A stretch of 37,985 bases of DNA from Lachnospiraceae bacterium. GTDB lineage: Bacteria; Bacillota; Clostridia; Lachnospirales; Lachnospiraceae. A program made the position numbers and the translations under genes. Shown one piece after another: positions 7,537 through 16,964 of the stretch. A model generated the notes under the pieces. The model was not told where the DNA came from, did not search any database, and saw only the letters and a program-made list of their open reading frames with translations. Numbering within the stretch: the first letter of the stretch is position 1; every line of letters begins with the position of its first letter. The stretch spans positions 1 to 37,985 of the forward strand of contig JALERW010000007.1 of assembly GCA_022763925.1 (NCBI GenBank). The letters are read 5' to 3'.

Positions 7537-9852
7537 CTAACCGGTAGTCCGCTCAATATCAATAACGCTTTCTACCTGTCTGATCTTGTCAATAATATAA
7601 TTCAGCTCGGACACTCCGCGAATTTCAAAGGACATGGAGATGGTAGCCGTCCCCTGTTTACTGGTCCGTACATTCATTGCTGTCACATCGATCTGCCGCT
7701 CCGTCAGAATTTTGGAAATATCCACCAGAAGACCTGTGCGGTTATTTCCGTAAATTTTGATCTCGGCCTCATATTTCTCGCCGGAATTTCCGTCATCCGG
7801 CTGCTGCCACTCCGCATCGATGAGCCGCGCCTGCTCCTCCAGCGGCAGATGGATAATATTCACGCAGTCCGTCCGATGAATCGATACCCCTCTTCCTCTG
7901 GTAACAAAGCCCACGATCTCGTCTCCCGGCACCGGGCTGCAGCACTTGGAAAAGCGCACCGCCACATCATGGATACCCTTTACCACAATGCCTCCCTTGG
8001 ACTTGGCAATATGGACCTTTTCCTTCTCCTTCGCCTCGGAGACGGTCTCCATTACCTTCTCGTCCGTGATCTGCTTCTTATGATCCTTCCGGTACTCCTC
8101 CTGCATCCGGTTCACGACCTGGCCCTCCTTCAGACCGCCGTGGCCCACTGCCGCCAGCACGGAATCCCAGTCCCGAAAACCGTACTTGCGCTGTACCGAT
8201 TCCATATATTCCGGCTTTCGGATATCCGGATAATTGATACCCTTGGCCTTGCAGTACTGTAAGATCGCCTCACGCCCTCTTACAATATTATCTTCCTTAA
8301 ACTCATTCTTAAACCACTGATTGATCTTCGTCTTGGCCTGTGTGCTCTTGACAATGGACAGCCAGTCACGGCTGGGGCCCTTGGAATTCTGACTGGTGAT
8401 AACCTCCACCCGGTCACCGTTCTGGATCTCATAATCGATATTCACCAGCTTGCCGTTGACCCGTGCTCCCACCATCTTATTTCCGACCGCGCTGTGAATG
8501 CTGTAGGCGAAATCAATGGGCGTGGAGCCCTTGGGCAGATTTTTCACATCTCCGGCCGGTGTGAAGCAGTAAATGCTCTCCGCAAACAGATCCAGGTCAT
8601 TTTTGAGAAGAGAAATAAATTCCCGGTTATCAGACATATCTCTCTGCCATTCCAGGATCTGCCTGAGCCAGTTCAGCTTCTCCTCCTCCTGATTTGCCGA
8701 AGGTTTTTTCCCGTCGGAAGCCTCTTTATATTTCCAGTGGGCAGCAATACCATATTCTGCCGTCTTATGCATCTCAAAGGTACGGATCTGAATCTCAAAG
8801 GGCTGACCGTTGGGACCGATCAGCGTCGTATGCAGCGACTGATACATATTCGGCTTGGGCATGGCGATATAATCCTTGAAGCGGCCGGGAATGGGCTTAT
8901 ACATCTCATGGATCACGCCAAGCGCCGCATAGCAGTCCTTCACGGTATCTACCAGGATCCGCACCGCAAACAGATCATAGATCTGGTCAATGGTTTTATC
9001 CTGGTTCACCATCTTCTTGTAAATACTGAAGAAATGCTTTACGCGTCCGTCCACCTTTGCCTTAATTCCGGCATGCTCTATGTGGGCGCTTACTTCTTTC
9101 ACAATACTCCGGACGAATTCCTCCCGCTCGCTCTTTTTGACGGCGATCTTCTTCACAAGATCATAGTAGACATCCGGCTGCAGATACTTAAGGGAGAGAT
9201 CATCCAGCTCCACCTTGATCTTGGAAATACCGAGACGCTGGGCAATCGGTGCATAAATGTCCATGGTCTCCCGGGCCTTTTCCTTCTGCTTCTCCGGGGT
9301 CATATATTTTAACGTACGCATATTGTGCAGGCGGTCCGCCAGCTTGATGAGGATCACACGGATATCCTTGGCCATGGCCAGAAACATCTTCCTCAGATTC
9401 TCAGCCTGTACCTCCACCTTATCATGGGAATAGGACAGCTGTCCCAGCTTGGTGACGCCGTCCACCAGCAGCTCCACCTCATCTGAAAATTCCTTTCGGA
9501 TCTCCTCACTGGTCATGACTGTGTCCTCCACAACATCGTGAAGAAGCCCTGCCACGATGGTCTCCTTATCCAGCTCCAGATCCGCCAGAATGATCGCCAC
9601 ACACAGCGGATGTATGATATAAGGCTCTCCCGATTTCCGCCGCTGATCCTTATGCGCATCCCGGGCGATTCGATATGCCTTCTCAATCATTGTGATATCC
9701 GTTGAAGGATGATATTTTTTTACACTGGCAATCAGCTCCTGATATAACTGCTCCGGACTCGTGAAATCCTCCATCGTCTTGACTGCTCCGTCAATTTTGG
9801 CGTTGACGGGGTCCTCCAGGCTCCGATTCAATTCCTGTATCTGATTCTCCAT
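7537..9852 (-). CDS. relA: Bifunctional (p)ppGpp synthetase/hydrolase
   Basis: A 771-residue long RelA/SpoT homologue that makes and breaks the stringent-response alarmone. It shows the HD hydrolase domain (about 45-200, HDVVED at 105-110), the synthetase domain (about 250-375, with RFKDYIAMPK at 324-333), a TGS domain (about 415-480, CFTPAGDVKNLP onward), a conserved cysteine region (FSKCCSPVPGD) and a C-terminal ACT domain (about 695-771). The RFKD loop is the RxKD form linked to bifunctional enzymes rather than the ExDD form of synthetase-only RelA. AGAGGTG precedes the ATG. It lies next to apt, the common clostridial arrangement. Confidence 0.97.
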   Translation of the reverse strand: MENQIQELNRSLEDPVNAKIDGAVKTMEDFTSPEQLYQELIASVKKYHPSTDITMIEKAYRIARDAHKDQRRKSGEPYIIHPLCVAIILADLELDKETIVAGLLHDVVEDTVMTSEEIRKEFSDEVELLVDGVTKLGQLSYSHDKVEVQAENLRKMFLAMAKDIRVILIKLADRLHNMRTLKYMTPEKQKEKARETMDIYAPIAQRLGISKIKVELDDLSLKYLQPDVYYDLVKKIAVKKSEREEFVRSIVKEVSAHIEHAGIKAKVDGRVKHFFSIYKKMVNQDKTIDQIYDLFAVRILVDTVKDCYAALGVIHEMYKPIPGRFKDYIAMPKPNMYQSLHTTLIGPNGQPFEIQIRTFEMHKTAEYGIAAHWKYKEASDGKKPSANQEEEKLNWLRQILEWQRDMSDNREFISLLKNDLDLFAESIYCFTPAGDVKNLPKGSTPIDFAYSIHSAVGNKMVGARVNGKLVNIDYEIQNGDRVEVITSQNSKGPSRDWLSIVKSTQAKTKINQWFKNEFKEDNIVRGREAILQYCKAKGINYPDIRKPEYMESVQRKYGFRDWDSVLAAVGHGGLKEGQVVNRMQEEYRKDHKKQITDEKVMETVSEAKEKEKVHIAKSKGGIVVKGIHDVAVRFSKCCSPVPGDEIVGFVTRGRGVSIHRTDCVNIIHLPLEEQARLIDAEWQQPDDGNSGEKYEAEIKIYGNNRTGLLVDISKILTERQIDVTAMNVRTSKQGTATISMSFEIRGVSELNYIIDKIRQVESVIDIERTTG

Positions 9853-9900
9853 GTCTGCACCTCTTTATCCGCTTGTTCCGATTTCTGTTCCTGTCGCTGG

Positions 9901-10425
9901 CTACTTCCCCTCATAACAGATGACAGATGCCACATCATAGTTCTTCAGACGTTCTCTTCCCTTGAGGCCTGCCAGCTCCATCAGGAAGATCACCTTAACA
10001 ACTTCCCCTCCCAGGGCTTCTACCATGGCGATGCTTGCCTCTATCGTTCCGCCGGTGGCGATCAGATCATCCACGATCACTACCTTCTGTCCCGGCAAAA
10101 TGGAATCCTTATGCATTTCCACGGTTGCTGTTCCGTATTCCAGATCATAGGTCCTAGAAATCGTCTCGCAGGGAAGCTTCCCCTTCTTTCGAACCGGCAC
10201 AAACGGCTTATGCAGATTATAGGCAAGCGGCACGCCGAAAATAAAGCCTCTGGATTCGGTTCCAACGATCACATCAAAATCCAGATCCTTAATCAGATCC
10301 TGCAGAGAATCAATGGCAAGCGCCAGACCGTCCGCATCCTGAAGAATCGACGTCACATCTCTGAAAATAATTCCCTCTTCCGGGAAATCCGGTATGCTTC
10401 TTACATAATCTTCCAATTTTTTCAT
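9901..10425 (-). CDS. apt: Adenine phosphoribosyltransferase
   Basis: A 174-residue purine salvage enzyme that joins adenine with PRPP to form AMP. It has the start MKKLEDYVRSIPDFP, the GTESRGFIFG loop and the PRPP-binding motif VVIVDDLIATGGT. An upstream in-frame start at 10461 adds 12 residues, but GAGGTGG lies 8 nt before the ATG at 10425 and family members start there, so the shorter form is preferred. It lies between recJ and relA, both on the same strand. Confidence 0.96.
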   Translation of the reverse strand: MKKLEDYVRSIPDFPEEGIIFRDVTSILQDADGLALAIDSLQDLIKDLDFDVIVGTESRGFIFGVPLAYNLHKPFVPVRKKGKLPCETISRTYDLEYGTATVEMHKDSILPGQKVVIVDDLIATGGTIEASIAMVEALGGEVVKVIFLMELAGLKGRERLKNYDVASVICYEGK

Positions 10426-10560
10426 TCGAATCGCCACCTCAATCTTATTCTGATTTTCCAAATTAGAACCGCTGTCCAGGGGAATGTACGCCCATGCAGG
10501 ACATTTTCCTGGAAATATTCGTCAACAGTATAACACTTTTTCCTTCTAAAATCTACAGAA

Positions 10561-12336
10561 TCATTGGTAATTTTTTATCACAATCTGCATGGTTTTTACT
10601 CCCCGGTACTCATTCACATCCGGATAGTATACGACAGAGAGCGTCACGGCATTTTTCCGCCCCAGATACATTTTCTCCGTCTCATCTGCTCCGAAGCGTT
10701 CCCTTATATAAGCATCAAAGCATGGAATATCCCCGAAATAGAGCGCTTCCATCTGAACTCCTCCTGCAGGGCTTTCCACCAGAAGCTTCAACACATTGCG
10801 GTTTTTCCCGAGTATACGGGCATGCAGCACCCGAAGGTCCTTCTGGGCAAACATCGGCTTTTCATTGCCTTTTCCAAAGGGCTCCAGAAGAGAAAGCTCC
10901 CGGATCTGTCTCTCGCTGATATACTCCAGGGGCATGGCCACGTCGATCGTTACCTTCGGAATAAAATCCTCTTCCGTAAGAGAGGAGCCCGCGTTTAAGC
11001 TTTTCCGGAAAGCCTCCACCTGACCCTCCCGCATACTTAAGCCCGCCGCCATAGGATGTCCTCCGAATTTTTCCAGATACCGGCTGCATTTTGTCAGCTC
11101 CTCATACATGGAATAGCCCTCGATGGAACGGCCGGAGCCCTTGATCCCCGCCTCCCCTCTGGTCAGGACAAATACCGGACGGTTATATTTTTCCCTTATT
11201 CTTCCCGCAATAATCCCGGCCAGACTTTCATGGCACCCGTACAGAGGCACAACCAGCACCGAATCCTTCAAAAGCTCCATTTCCCCGATCAGCCGGATGG
11301 CTTCCTGCGTTCCCCTTGCCGTCATGTCCTTTCGCTCATCATTCAGCTCCTTTAAGTCCATGGCAAGCTTTCTGGCAGAGACATCATCCTCGCAGAGCAG
11401 AAGCTTCAGCGATCTTCTGGCTGTATCCAGACGCCCGCTCGCATTGATGCATGGTCCGATGACGAATCCGATCTGATAGGCGGATATCTGCCCGGGATTC
11501 ACCCCGCACACATCCATCAGGGCGCGCAGGCCGGGATTCTCTGTATCGGCCAGAGCTTTCAGGCCCTGCTTTACAAGAATCCGGTTTTCCCCCTTCAAAT
11601 CCATGATATCACCTACTGTGGCAATAGCAGCAAAGGGAAGAAATTCTTTTTCCGCTTCCCGAAAGGCATCCGGCATCCCCGATTTTTCATACAGTACCTG
11701 TACCAGCCGATATGCTACTGCTGCTCCGCACAGGAGCTTGAAGGGATAGGCACAGTCCGCCTGCTTGGGATTCACAACGGCATTCGCCGCGCTCTTCTTA
11801 TAGCAGCGTTCTCCATCCGGGCCTTCTTCATACGGGATATCATGATGATCCGTTACGATCACCGTCATTCCTGCTTCCCTAGCAGATGCAATTTCTCCTA
11901 TCGCCGATATTCCGTTGTCACAGGTCACGATCGTATCGATTCCGTCCTCCCTGGCCCTTTCGATAATGGCGGCATTGATGCCGTAGCCGTCCTTCATACG
12001 GTCCGGAATGTAAAAATCACAGCATGCCCCCAGCTGTTTCAGTCCCTTAAAAAGAATATAGGTGGCACAGACCCCATCAATGTCATAGTCCCCCACGATC
12101 CGGATCCGTTTGCTTTGGGCAATTTTTTCACAGATAATATCCGCAGCCCGGTCCATATCTTTCATCAGGTGCGGATCATGAAGATCTGCGGTCGTCCCGT
12201 ACAGATATTCCCGAATCGCTTCCTCCCCGACAATATCCCGGTTCCGTATCAGCCGGGCGGTCACCGGAGTAATGCCGAAGGTGTCAGCGATTCTTTGAAA
12301 ATCCGCCCTTTTGGCGGCAATAAACCATTTTTCCAT
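10561..12336 (-). CDS. recJ: Single-stranded-DNA-specific 5'-3' exonuclease
   Basis: A 591-residue DHH-family exonuclease acting in recombination and mismatch or base-excision repair. Motifs are DYDIDG (83-88), CDNGIS near 139, the name-giving DHH (163-165), and the DHHA1 region with GGHPMAAGLS (about residue 430). A C-terminal OB-like domain follows. Length and domain order match bacterial RecJ, which is usually 560-590. GGAGG lies 8 nt before the ATG. It is 95 nt after secDF, with a terminator between, so it probably has its own start of transcription. Confidence 0.95.
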   Translation of the reverse strand: MEKWFIAAKRADFQRIADTFGITPVTARLIRNRDIVGEEAIREYLYGTTADLHDPHLMKDMDRAADIICEKIAQSKRIRIVGDYDIDGVCATYILFKGLKQLGACCDFYIPDRMKDGYGINAAIIERAREDGIDTIVTCDNGISAIGEIASAREAGMTVIVTDHHDIPYEEGPDGERCYKKSAANAVVNPKQADCAYPFKLLCGAAVAYRLVQVLYEKSGMPDAFREAEKEFLPFAAIATVGDIMDLKGENRILVKQGLKALADTENPGLRALMDVCGVNPGQISAYQIGFVIGPCINASGRLDTARRSLKLLLCEDDVSARKLAMDLKELNDERKDMTARGTQEAIRLIGEMELLKDSVLVVPLYGCHESLAGIIAGRIREKYNRPVFVLTRGEAGIKGSGRSIEGYSMYEELTKCSRYLEKFGGHPMAAGLSMREGQVEAFRKSLNAGSSLTEEDFIPKVTIDVAMPLEYISERQIRELSLLEPFGKGNEKPMFAQKDLRVLHARILGKNRNVLKLLVESPAGGVQMEALYFGDIPCFDAYIRERFGADETEKMYLGRKNAVTLSVVYYPDVNEYRGVKTMQIVIKNYQ

Positions 12337-12384
12337 ACCATAATCCTCCGGTTTCCTTATCGGTATATCTTCTTAGAAAAAGAG

Positions 12385-12418
12385 CCGGCACATCCGATAC
12401 AAAGGCCCGGTGTGCCGG
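12385..12418 (-). terminator. Terminator after secDF
   Basis: Inverted repeat ccggcaca / tgtgccgg (12385-12392, 12411-12418) about 13 nt after the secDF stop, followed on the minus strand by CTCTTTTTCT. Confidence 0.8.
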
Positions 12419-12430
12419 TTTTCTTTTCCC

Positions 12431-14578
12431 TTATGACTCTGTTTTGATTTTCTGGCGCTTCTTCATCACATACCAGAGTGCTCCGGTAATGCAGACAGAA
12501 GAGTAAGCTCCGCAGATAATGCCCACGATCAGCGGAAGTGCAAATTCCCGGATCGCCGTCACCCCAAGAATATACAGCACCACAACCGTGATCAGTGTGG
12601 TAAAGGATGTATAGACCGATCTGGTCAGCGTCTGTGTAATGCTGCGGTTTACCAGATCCTCCAGTTCATCTTTTCGCTTCATTTCACCCAGATTCTCCCG
12701 GATCCGGTCAAAAATAACAATCGTTGCATTGATCGAATAACCCACGATCGTCAGCATGCAGGCAATAAAGGTACTGCCCACGGAAATTCTGGCAGCCGCA
12801 TAAAAGGCAAGCACCACCAGTACATCATGTACAAGCGCCGTCACGGCACTTGCCGCAAAGCGGATATCCTTGAATCGGAACCAGATATACAGAAGCATGC
12901 CGAAAGTGGCAATCACAACCGCGATCACCGCATCACGCTTCATCTCCGCGCTGACAGAGGAGCTGATATTCTCCGATGTGATCTTGCTCTCATCCACACC
13001 GAACTGTTCGGTCAGGGCATCATTCAGCTCCTGACGCTCCTGTACGCTTAAGCTTCTCGTCTTGACAACGATCTCACTGCTCCCGGTCACCTTCTGAATC
13101 TGAACATCACCGTCTCCGGTAATCGCTTCCACCACAGGCTTCACCCGGCTGTCGATCTCGGCAATGCTCATATCCTCCTGCATCACCACGTTTGTGGAGG
13201 TACCTCCCTTAAACTCCAGACTGTAATTGAGGGCATCCTTTCCCTGGGAATGATTAACCCCCATAAACACAAAGCCAAGCAGCACAACCACAAGGGAAAC
13301 CGCAAAACAGAGCTTTCTTTTTGCCAGGAAATGAATGGTCTTCCGCTCCTGCTTTGCCCCAAAGAACTTTACATCCTTAAATCCAAGCGATACAAGGGCA
13401 TTCAGGATCAGGCGGGTTACCACAAGGGCTGTAAACATGGACAGAACGATACCAAGTCCCAGTGTCTGTGCAAAGCCCTTTACACTTCCGCTTCCCTTAA
13501 TGCCAAGCACGAGTGCCGCAATCAGGGTGGTGATATTTCCGTCTACGATAGCAGACAGCGCTTTCTTAAAGCCGATTTTCATGGAGGATTTCACGGTCTT
13601 CCCGGTTCCCAGCTCCTCCCGGATACGCTCAAAAATGATGACATTGGCATCCACGGCCATACCGATGGAAAGAATAATACCGGCAATACCCGGCAGCGTC
13701 AGCGTCAGCTCAAAGGCATTGATGAGCAGAACCATCAGCTCCGTATAGATCATCAGGGCAAGGCTGGCAGCCAGTCCCGGAATCCGGTAAACCACACACA
13801 TAAAAAGGAAAATACAGATCAGACCGATAAGACCTGCGGTCAGGCTGGTAGCAATCGCCTCCTGCCCCAGCTGAGCCCCCACAGTCTTGGACTGCAGCTC
13901 GGTAAGCTCCAGGGAGAGGGCACCGATCCGAATCGTGGATGCCAGATTCTCTGCATCCTCATAGGAAGCCATTCCGGTGATCATTGCACTTCCCCCGGTA
14001 ATTGCCTCCTGTACCCTGGGAGTTCTGATCACTTCCCCGTCGTATACGATCGGAAGGTATTTTCCCACATTTTCCGCTGTCACCCTGGCAAACTTTTCTC
14101 CGCCATCTTTGGTCAGCGTCAGCTTTACCACGAACTCGCTGTTTCCCATACTGTCCTGCGTGCTTCCCGCCTCGGCAGTCTCGATATCCGTTCCGTCCAG
14201 AAAGGTCTCACCGTCCTCCGTCTGAAATTCCAGAGATCCCGGTTTCCCCAGCTCCTCCAGAATGGCATTGGCATCCGATACGCCCGGTATCTCGATGCTG
14301 ATCCGGTCAGCTCCCTCCTGATACACTCTGGCCTCCGTGCTGTAGCCTTCTACACGCTTCTGAAGCTTATACACGGTATCTGCCATATCCTCTGCGGAAG
14401 GATTCTCCTCCACAGCCCCGTAGGTGATGCTGACACCTCCGGCCAGATCCAGGCCAAGCTTGATATTTTTTGCCGCTCCGCTGCCTTCGCTCCCCATACC
14501 GTTTACACAGGTCATCCCAAGTGCCGCAATGATGATCAGTGAAAGAAGCATCACAACAATTCCTCTGCTCTTTTTCAT
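12431..14578 (-). CDS. secDF: SecDF protein translocase accessory subunit (fused)
   Basis: A 715-residue fusion of SecD and SecF, the RND-type membrane pair that uses the proton or ion gradient to help export proteins through SecYEG. The N-terminal helix is followed by the SecD D1 motif (LGLDLAGGVSIT), periplasmic-side domain, and five helices to about residue 400. The SecF half begins near 420 with its own LEFKGGTSTNV motif, followed by five helices with VGYSINATIVIFDRIRENLG. Fused SecDF is common in Bacillus and many Clostridia. It lies 46 nt after the SCIFF maturase, a conserved neighbour in Clostridia. Confidence 0.96.
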   Translation of the reverse strand: MKKSRGIVVMLLSLIIIAALGMTCVNGMGSEGSGAAKNIKLGLDLAGGVSITYGAVEENPSAEDMADTVYKLQKRVEGYSTEARVYQEGADRISIEIPGVSDANAILEELGKPGSLEFQTEDGETFLDGTDIETAEAGSTQDSMGNSEFVVKLTLTKDGGEKFARVTAENVGKYLPIVYDGEVIRTPRVQEAITGGSAMITGMASYEDAENLASTIRIGALSLELTELQSKTVGAQLGQEAIATSLTAGLIGLICIFLFMCVVYRIPGLAASLALMIYTELMVLLINAFELTLTLPGIAGIILSIGMAVDANVIIFERIREELGTGKTVKSSMKIGFKKALSAIVDGNITTLIAALVLGIKGSGSVKGFAQTLGLGIVLSMFTALVVTRLILNALVSLGFKDVKFFGAKQERKTIHFLAKRKLCFAVSLVVVLLGFVFMGVNHSQGKDALNYSLEFKGGTSTNVVMQEDMSIAEIDSRVKPVVEAITGDGDVQIQKVTGSSEIVVKTRSLSVQERQELNDALTEQFGVDESKITSENISSSVSAEMKRDAVIAVVIATFGMLLYIWFRFKDIRFAASAVTALVHDVLVVLAFYAAARISVGSTFIACMLTIVGYSINATIVIFDRIRENLGEMKRKDELEDLVNRSITQTLTRSVYTSFTTLITVVVLYILGVTAIREFALPLIVGIICGAYSSVCITGALWYVMKKRQKIKTES

Positions 14579-14624
14579 ATCTATGCTACTTCCTTTCTAT
14601 CCTGTATATGTATATATATCTGCC

Positions 14625-15983
14625 CTAATCCTCCTGAGACAGAGCCGCCTTGATCATGATTGCGCACTCTACTCTTTTGCGCTCCAGCTCACAGCCGATC
14701 TCATAGACATCATTAATGGAGTGATGGAAATTCCAGGAATTCGCCGCACAGCCGCCGCTGCAGTAGAACCTTGCGAAGCAGTCCCGGCACTTTTCCTTGG
14801 CATATACATTACAGGTCTTAAACTCATCCCGGATATCCTCCCGGACAATTCCCTCATCCACATTTCCCATCAGGAATTCCTCCTGTCCGACAAACTGATG
14901 GCAGGGATAGAAATCACCCCACGGTGTGACCGCAAGATATTCAGTTCCCGAACCGCAGCCGGACAGACGCTTTGCCACACAGGGGCCTCCGGTCAGATCG
15001 ATCATAAAATGGAAGAAATTAAAGTGCCTTCCCTCTTTTTCCCTTTTTACGATTTCTGCCGCCAGACGGTCATATTCTTCACAGATCGCCGGAACATCCT
15101 CTTTACGGATCGCGTAATCCTCCTTCGGATCCGCCACCACCGGTTCTATGGATATCTGCTGAAAGCCCAGATCTGCCATATGCAGAACGTCCTTCATAAA
15201 GTCCAGATTATATCTGGTAAAGGTTCCCCGCACATAGTAATTCGTCTGATTCCGGCTGTCTGCCAGCCTCTGATACTTCGGTACAATGAAATCATAGCTT
15301 CCCTGCCCTTTTCGGAACGGACGCATCCGGTCATTGATCTCTTTGCGGCCGTCCAGACTCAGCACCACATTACTCATCTCTTTATTTACAAATTCCTGCA
15401 CCTCATCATTGAGCAGAATTCCATTGGTCGTAAGGGTAAACCGGAACTTCTTATCATGGAGCGTCTCCTGCTTACGTCCGTAGGCTACCAGATCCTTCAC
15501 CACCTGCCAGTTCATCAGCGGCTCTCCCCCGAAAAAGTCCACTTCCAGGTTCCGCCGGTTTCCGGAATTGGCAATCAGGAAATCCAGCGCCTTCTTTCCC
15601 ACCTCAAAGCTCATGAGCGCCCTGCGGCCATGATATTCTCCTTCCTCAGCAAAACAGTATCTGCAGGCCAGATTACAGTCATGGGCAATATGCAGGCACA
15701 GCGCCTTGACCACGGTTTTGCGTTTTTTGAAATCTATAATATAATCTCTGTAAATATCCTCCGTAAAAAGCTGTCCTGCTTTTTCCAGCCCTGCAATATC
15801 CTCAAGGACCTCCAGGATCTCCTCCTCTGGATATTTATCCTTAAACTGTTCTATTATCTCATCCCGGCTCTTCTCCTTATAGACGGGAATCACGTCATAT
15901 GCCAGATCATCCACCACATGAACGGAACCGCTGTTCACATCCAGCACGATATTCAGTCCGTTATTTCTGTACTGATGAACCAT
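14625..15983 (-). CDS. scfB: SCIFF (ranthipeptide) radical SAM maturase with SPASM domain
   Basis: A 452-residue radical SAM/SPASM enzyme that installs thioether links in the SCIFF peptide (characterised relatives are CteB and Tte1186). The first ~90 residues match the peptide-binding RRE-like region. The SAM cluster site is CNLACRYC (Cys103, 107, 110), followed by DFFGGEPLMNW. The SPASM region holds auxiliary-cluster cysteines in GCGSGTEYLAV, FYPCHQF and CRDCFARFYCSGGC. The precursor gene lies just upstream at 16104-16247. Identification rests on this pairing and on the MVHQYRNNGLNIVLDVNSGSVH-type start. GGAGG-type sequence (AGGAGGAAAAGG) precedes the ATG. Confidence 0.93.
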   Translation of the reverse strand: MVHQYRNNGLNIVLDVNSGSVHVVDDLAYDVIPVYKEKSRDEIIEQFKDKYPEEEILEVLEDIAGLEKAGQLFTEDIYRDYIIDFKKRKTVVKALCLHIAHDCNLACRYCFAEEGEYHGRRALMSFEVGKKALDFLIANSGNRRNLEVDFFGGEPLMNWQVVKDLVAYGRKQETLHDKKFRFTLTTNGILLNDEVQEFVNKEMSNVVLSLDGRKEINDRMRPFRKGQGSYDFIVPKYQRLADSRNQTNYYVRGTFTRYNLDFMKDVLHMADLGFQQISIEPVVADPKEDYAIRKEDVPAICEEYDRLAAEIVKREKEGRHFNFFHFMIDLTGGPCVAKRLSGCGSGTEYLAVTPWGDFYPCHQFVGQEEFLMGNVDEGIVREDIRDEFKTCNVYAKEKCRDCFARFYCSGGCAANSWNFHHSINDVYEIGCELERKRVECAIMIKAALSQED

Positions 15984-16049
15984 CCTTTTCCTCCTTCTGT
16001 ACGTGTCATCCTGCTTTCAGGCAGAAGCACGGTCTTCCTGTAGCCAACA

Positions 16050-16078
16050 ATAAGCAGCGGCGAACCGCCGCTGCTTAT
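16050..16078 (-). terminator. Perfect hairpin between SCIFF peptide and maturase genes (probable partial terminator)
   Basis: A perfect 13-bp inverted repeat with a 3-nt loop (16050-16062 / 16066-16078, core gcagcggcg) lies 26 nt past the SCIFF stop. On the minus strand it is followed by TTGTTGG, a poor T-run, so readthrough into the maturase is expected. It may also protect the 3' end of a short SCIFF mRNA. Confidence 0.7.
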
Positions 16079-16103
16079 CCCGATCACGTTTCTTACCTGT
16101 AAA

Positions 16104-16247
16104 TTATTTTGCGTTCTCGCAGCTCTGATTTCCTACTGTGCAGGATGTCTTGCATGCGGACTGGCAGGATGTCTGACATTCACCGCAGCCGCCCTTCTTC
16201 ATGCTGTCCTGTAATCCTCTGGTATTCAGTGTCTTAATATGTGCCAT
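16104..16247 (-). CDS. scfA: SCIFF peptide, ranthipeptide precursor
   Basis: A 47-residue precursor with the near-invariant SCIFF leader start MAHIKTLNTRGLQDS, then a core with exactly six cysteines at 21, 24, 28, 32, 36 and 43 (KKGGCGECQTSCQSACK region). The name means six cysteines in forty-five residues. The maturase at 14625-15983 is expected to link cysteine sulfurs to neighbouring residues, giving a ranthipeptide. SCIFF peptides have been linked to quorum sensing in some clostridia. GGAGG lies 8 nt before the ATG. It has its own strong promoter at 16322-16350. Confidence 0.97.
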   Translation of the reverse strand: MAHIKTLNTRGLQDSMKKGGCGECQTSCQSACKTSCTVGNQSCENAK

Positions 16248-16284
16248 GGTAGCTACCTCCTATCCTTAATGTACTGTATGCTCC

Positions 16285-16303
16285 GTCGGAAGCATCATCC
16301 GAC
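16285..16303 (-). other. Small hairpin in the SCIFF 5' leader
   Basis: A 6-bp inverted repeat gtcgga / tccgac with a 7-nt loop sits in the transcribed leader between the promoter and the ribosome site of the SCIFF gene. There is no T-run after it. It may stabilise the mRNA, which would be in line with a highly expressed small peptide, but this is only an inference. Confidence 0.45.
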
Positions 16304-16321
16304 TGATATATTATCTGGGGT

Positions 16322-16350
16322 ATTATATCATAAACCTATGGTCTTTTCAA
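16322..16350 (-). promoter_or_regulatory. Promoter of the SCIFF gene
   Basis: TTGAAA (16345-16350), a 17-nt spacer and a perfect TATAAT (16322-16327) on the minus strand. The -35 box and spacer lie inside the 3' end of the HD hydrolase gene, whose stop codon is at 16328-16330. This gives the SCIFF gene an independent transcript. Confidence 0.85.
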
Positions 16351-16885
16351 CCTCCTGCATCGCCAAAATTGTACGCTGCAGCAGCTCATCCAGATCCCAG
16401 CCCAGCATATCCGCTCCGTTTTTTATCACTTCTCTGGAACACCCGGCTGCGAACTTCGGTGTCTTAAATTTCTTTTTCAGAGATTTCAGTTCCATATCCA
16501 GCGTGCTTTTGGACGGCCGCATCAGTGCTGCCGCTCCGATCAGCCCCGTAAGTTCATCGGTGGCATACAGAACCTTCTCCATATGATGCTCCGGCTTTAT
16601 GTCAACGGTAATTCCGTAACCATGGCTCGCCGTTGCACGGATCAGCCGTTCATCCAGCCCGCGTTCCCGCATGATCTCCTGGGATTTGATACAGTGCTCC
16701 TGGGGATATTTTTCAAAATCCAGATCGTGAAGCAGTCCCACAATTCCCCAGAACTCTTCTTCCTCGCCGTATCCGTCCTCACGCGCAAAATATTTCATGA
16801 CTCCTTCCACGGTTCTGGCATGCTTCAGGTGAAACTCATCCTGATTGTATTCCTTCAGAAGCTCAAATGCCTCTTCCCTTGTCAT
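16328..16885 (-). CDS. HD-domain hydrolase
   Basis: A 185-residue protein of the HDIG/HD superfamily of metal-dependent phosphohydrolases. The metal-binding histidines are visible in HARTVEG (near 22), GLLHDLDFEKYP (HD near 53) and ASHGYG near 87, and an aspartate in YATDELTGLIGAA near 107. The substrate is unknown; the family often acts on nucleotides. A ribosome site AAGGATAAGAGGATG-type sequence precedes the start. It follows the radical SAM gene by about 79 nt on the same strand, so it may share its transcript. Confidence 0.85.
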   Translation of the reverse strand: MTREEAFELLKEYNQDEFHLKHARTVEGVMKYFAREDGYGEEEEFWGIVGLLHDLDFEKYPQEHCIKSQEIMRERGLDERLIRATASHGYGITVDIKPEHHMEKVLYATDELTGLIGAAALMRPSKSTLDMELKSLKKKFKTPKFAAGCSREVIKNGADMLGWDLDELLQRTILAMQEVEKTIGL

Positions 16886-16964
16886 CCTCTTATCCTTCTT
16901 TCTCTTTCTGCTGCAAAGGCTTTTGCCCCACTTTTTTGTCCTTTGCTTTCCTCATTCCAAAGCC

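Noticed and set aside
13250..16043. Two long plus-strand open frames (430 and 539 codons) opposite secDF and the SCIFF maturase.
   Set aside because: They are antisense to clear genes with full motifs, have no ribosome sites and give histidine/glutamine-rich or hydrophobic nonsense typical of shadow frames.
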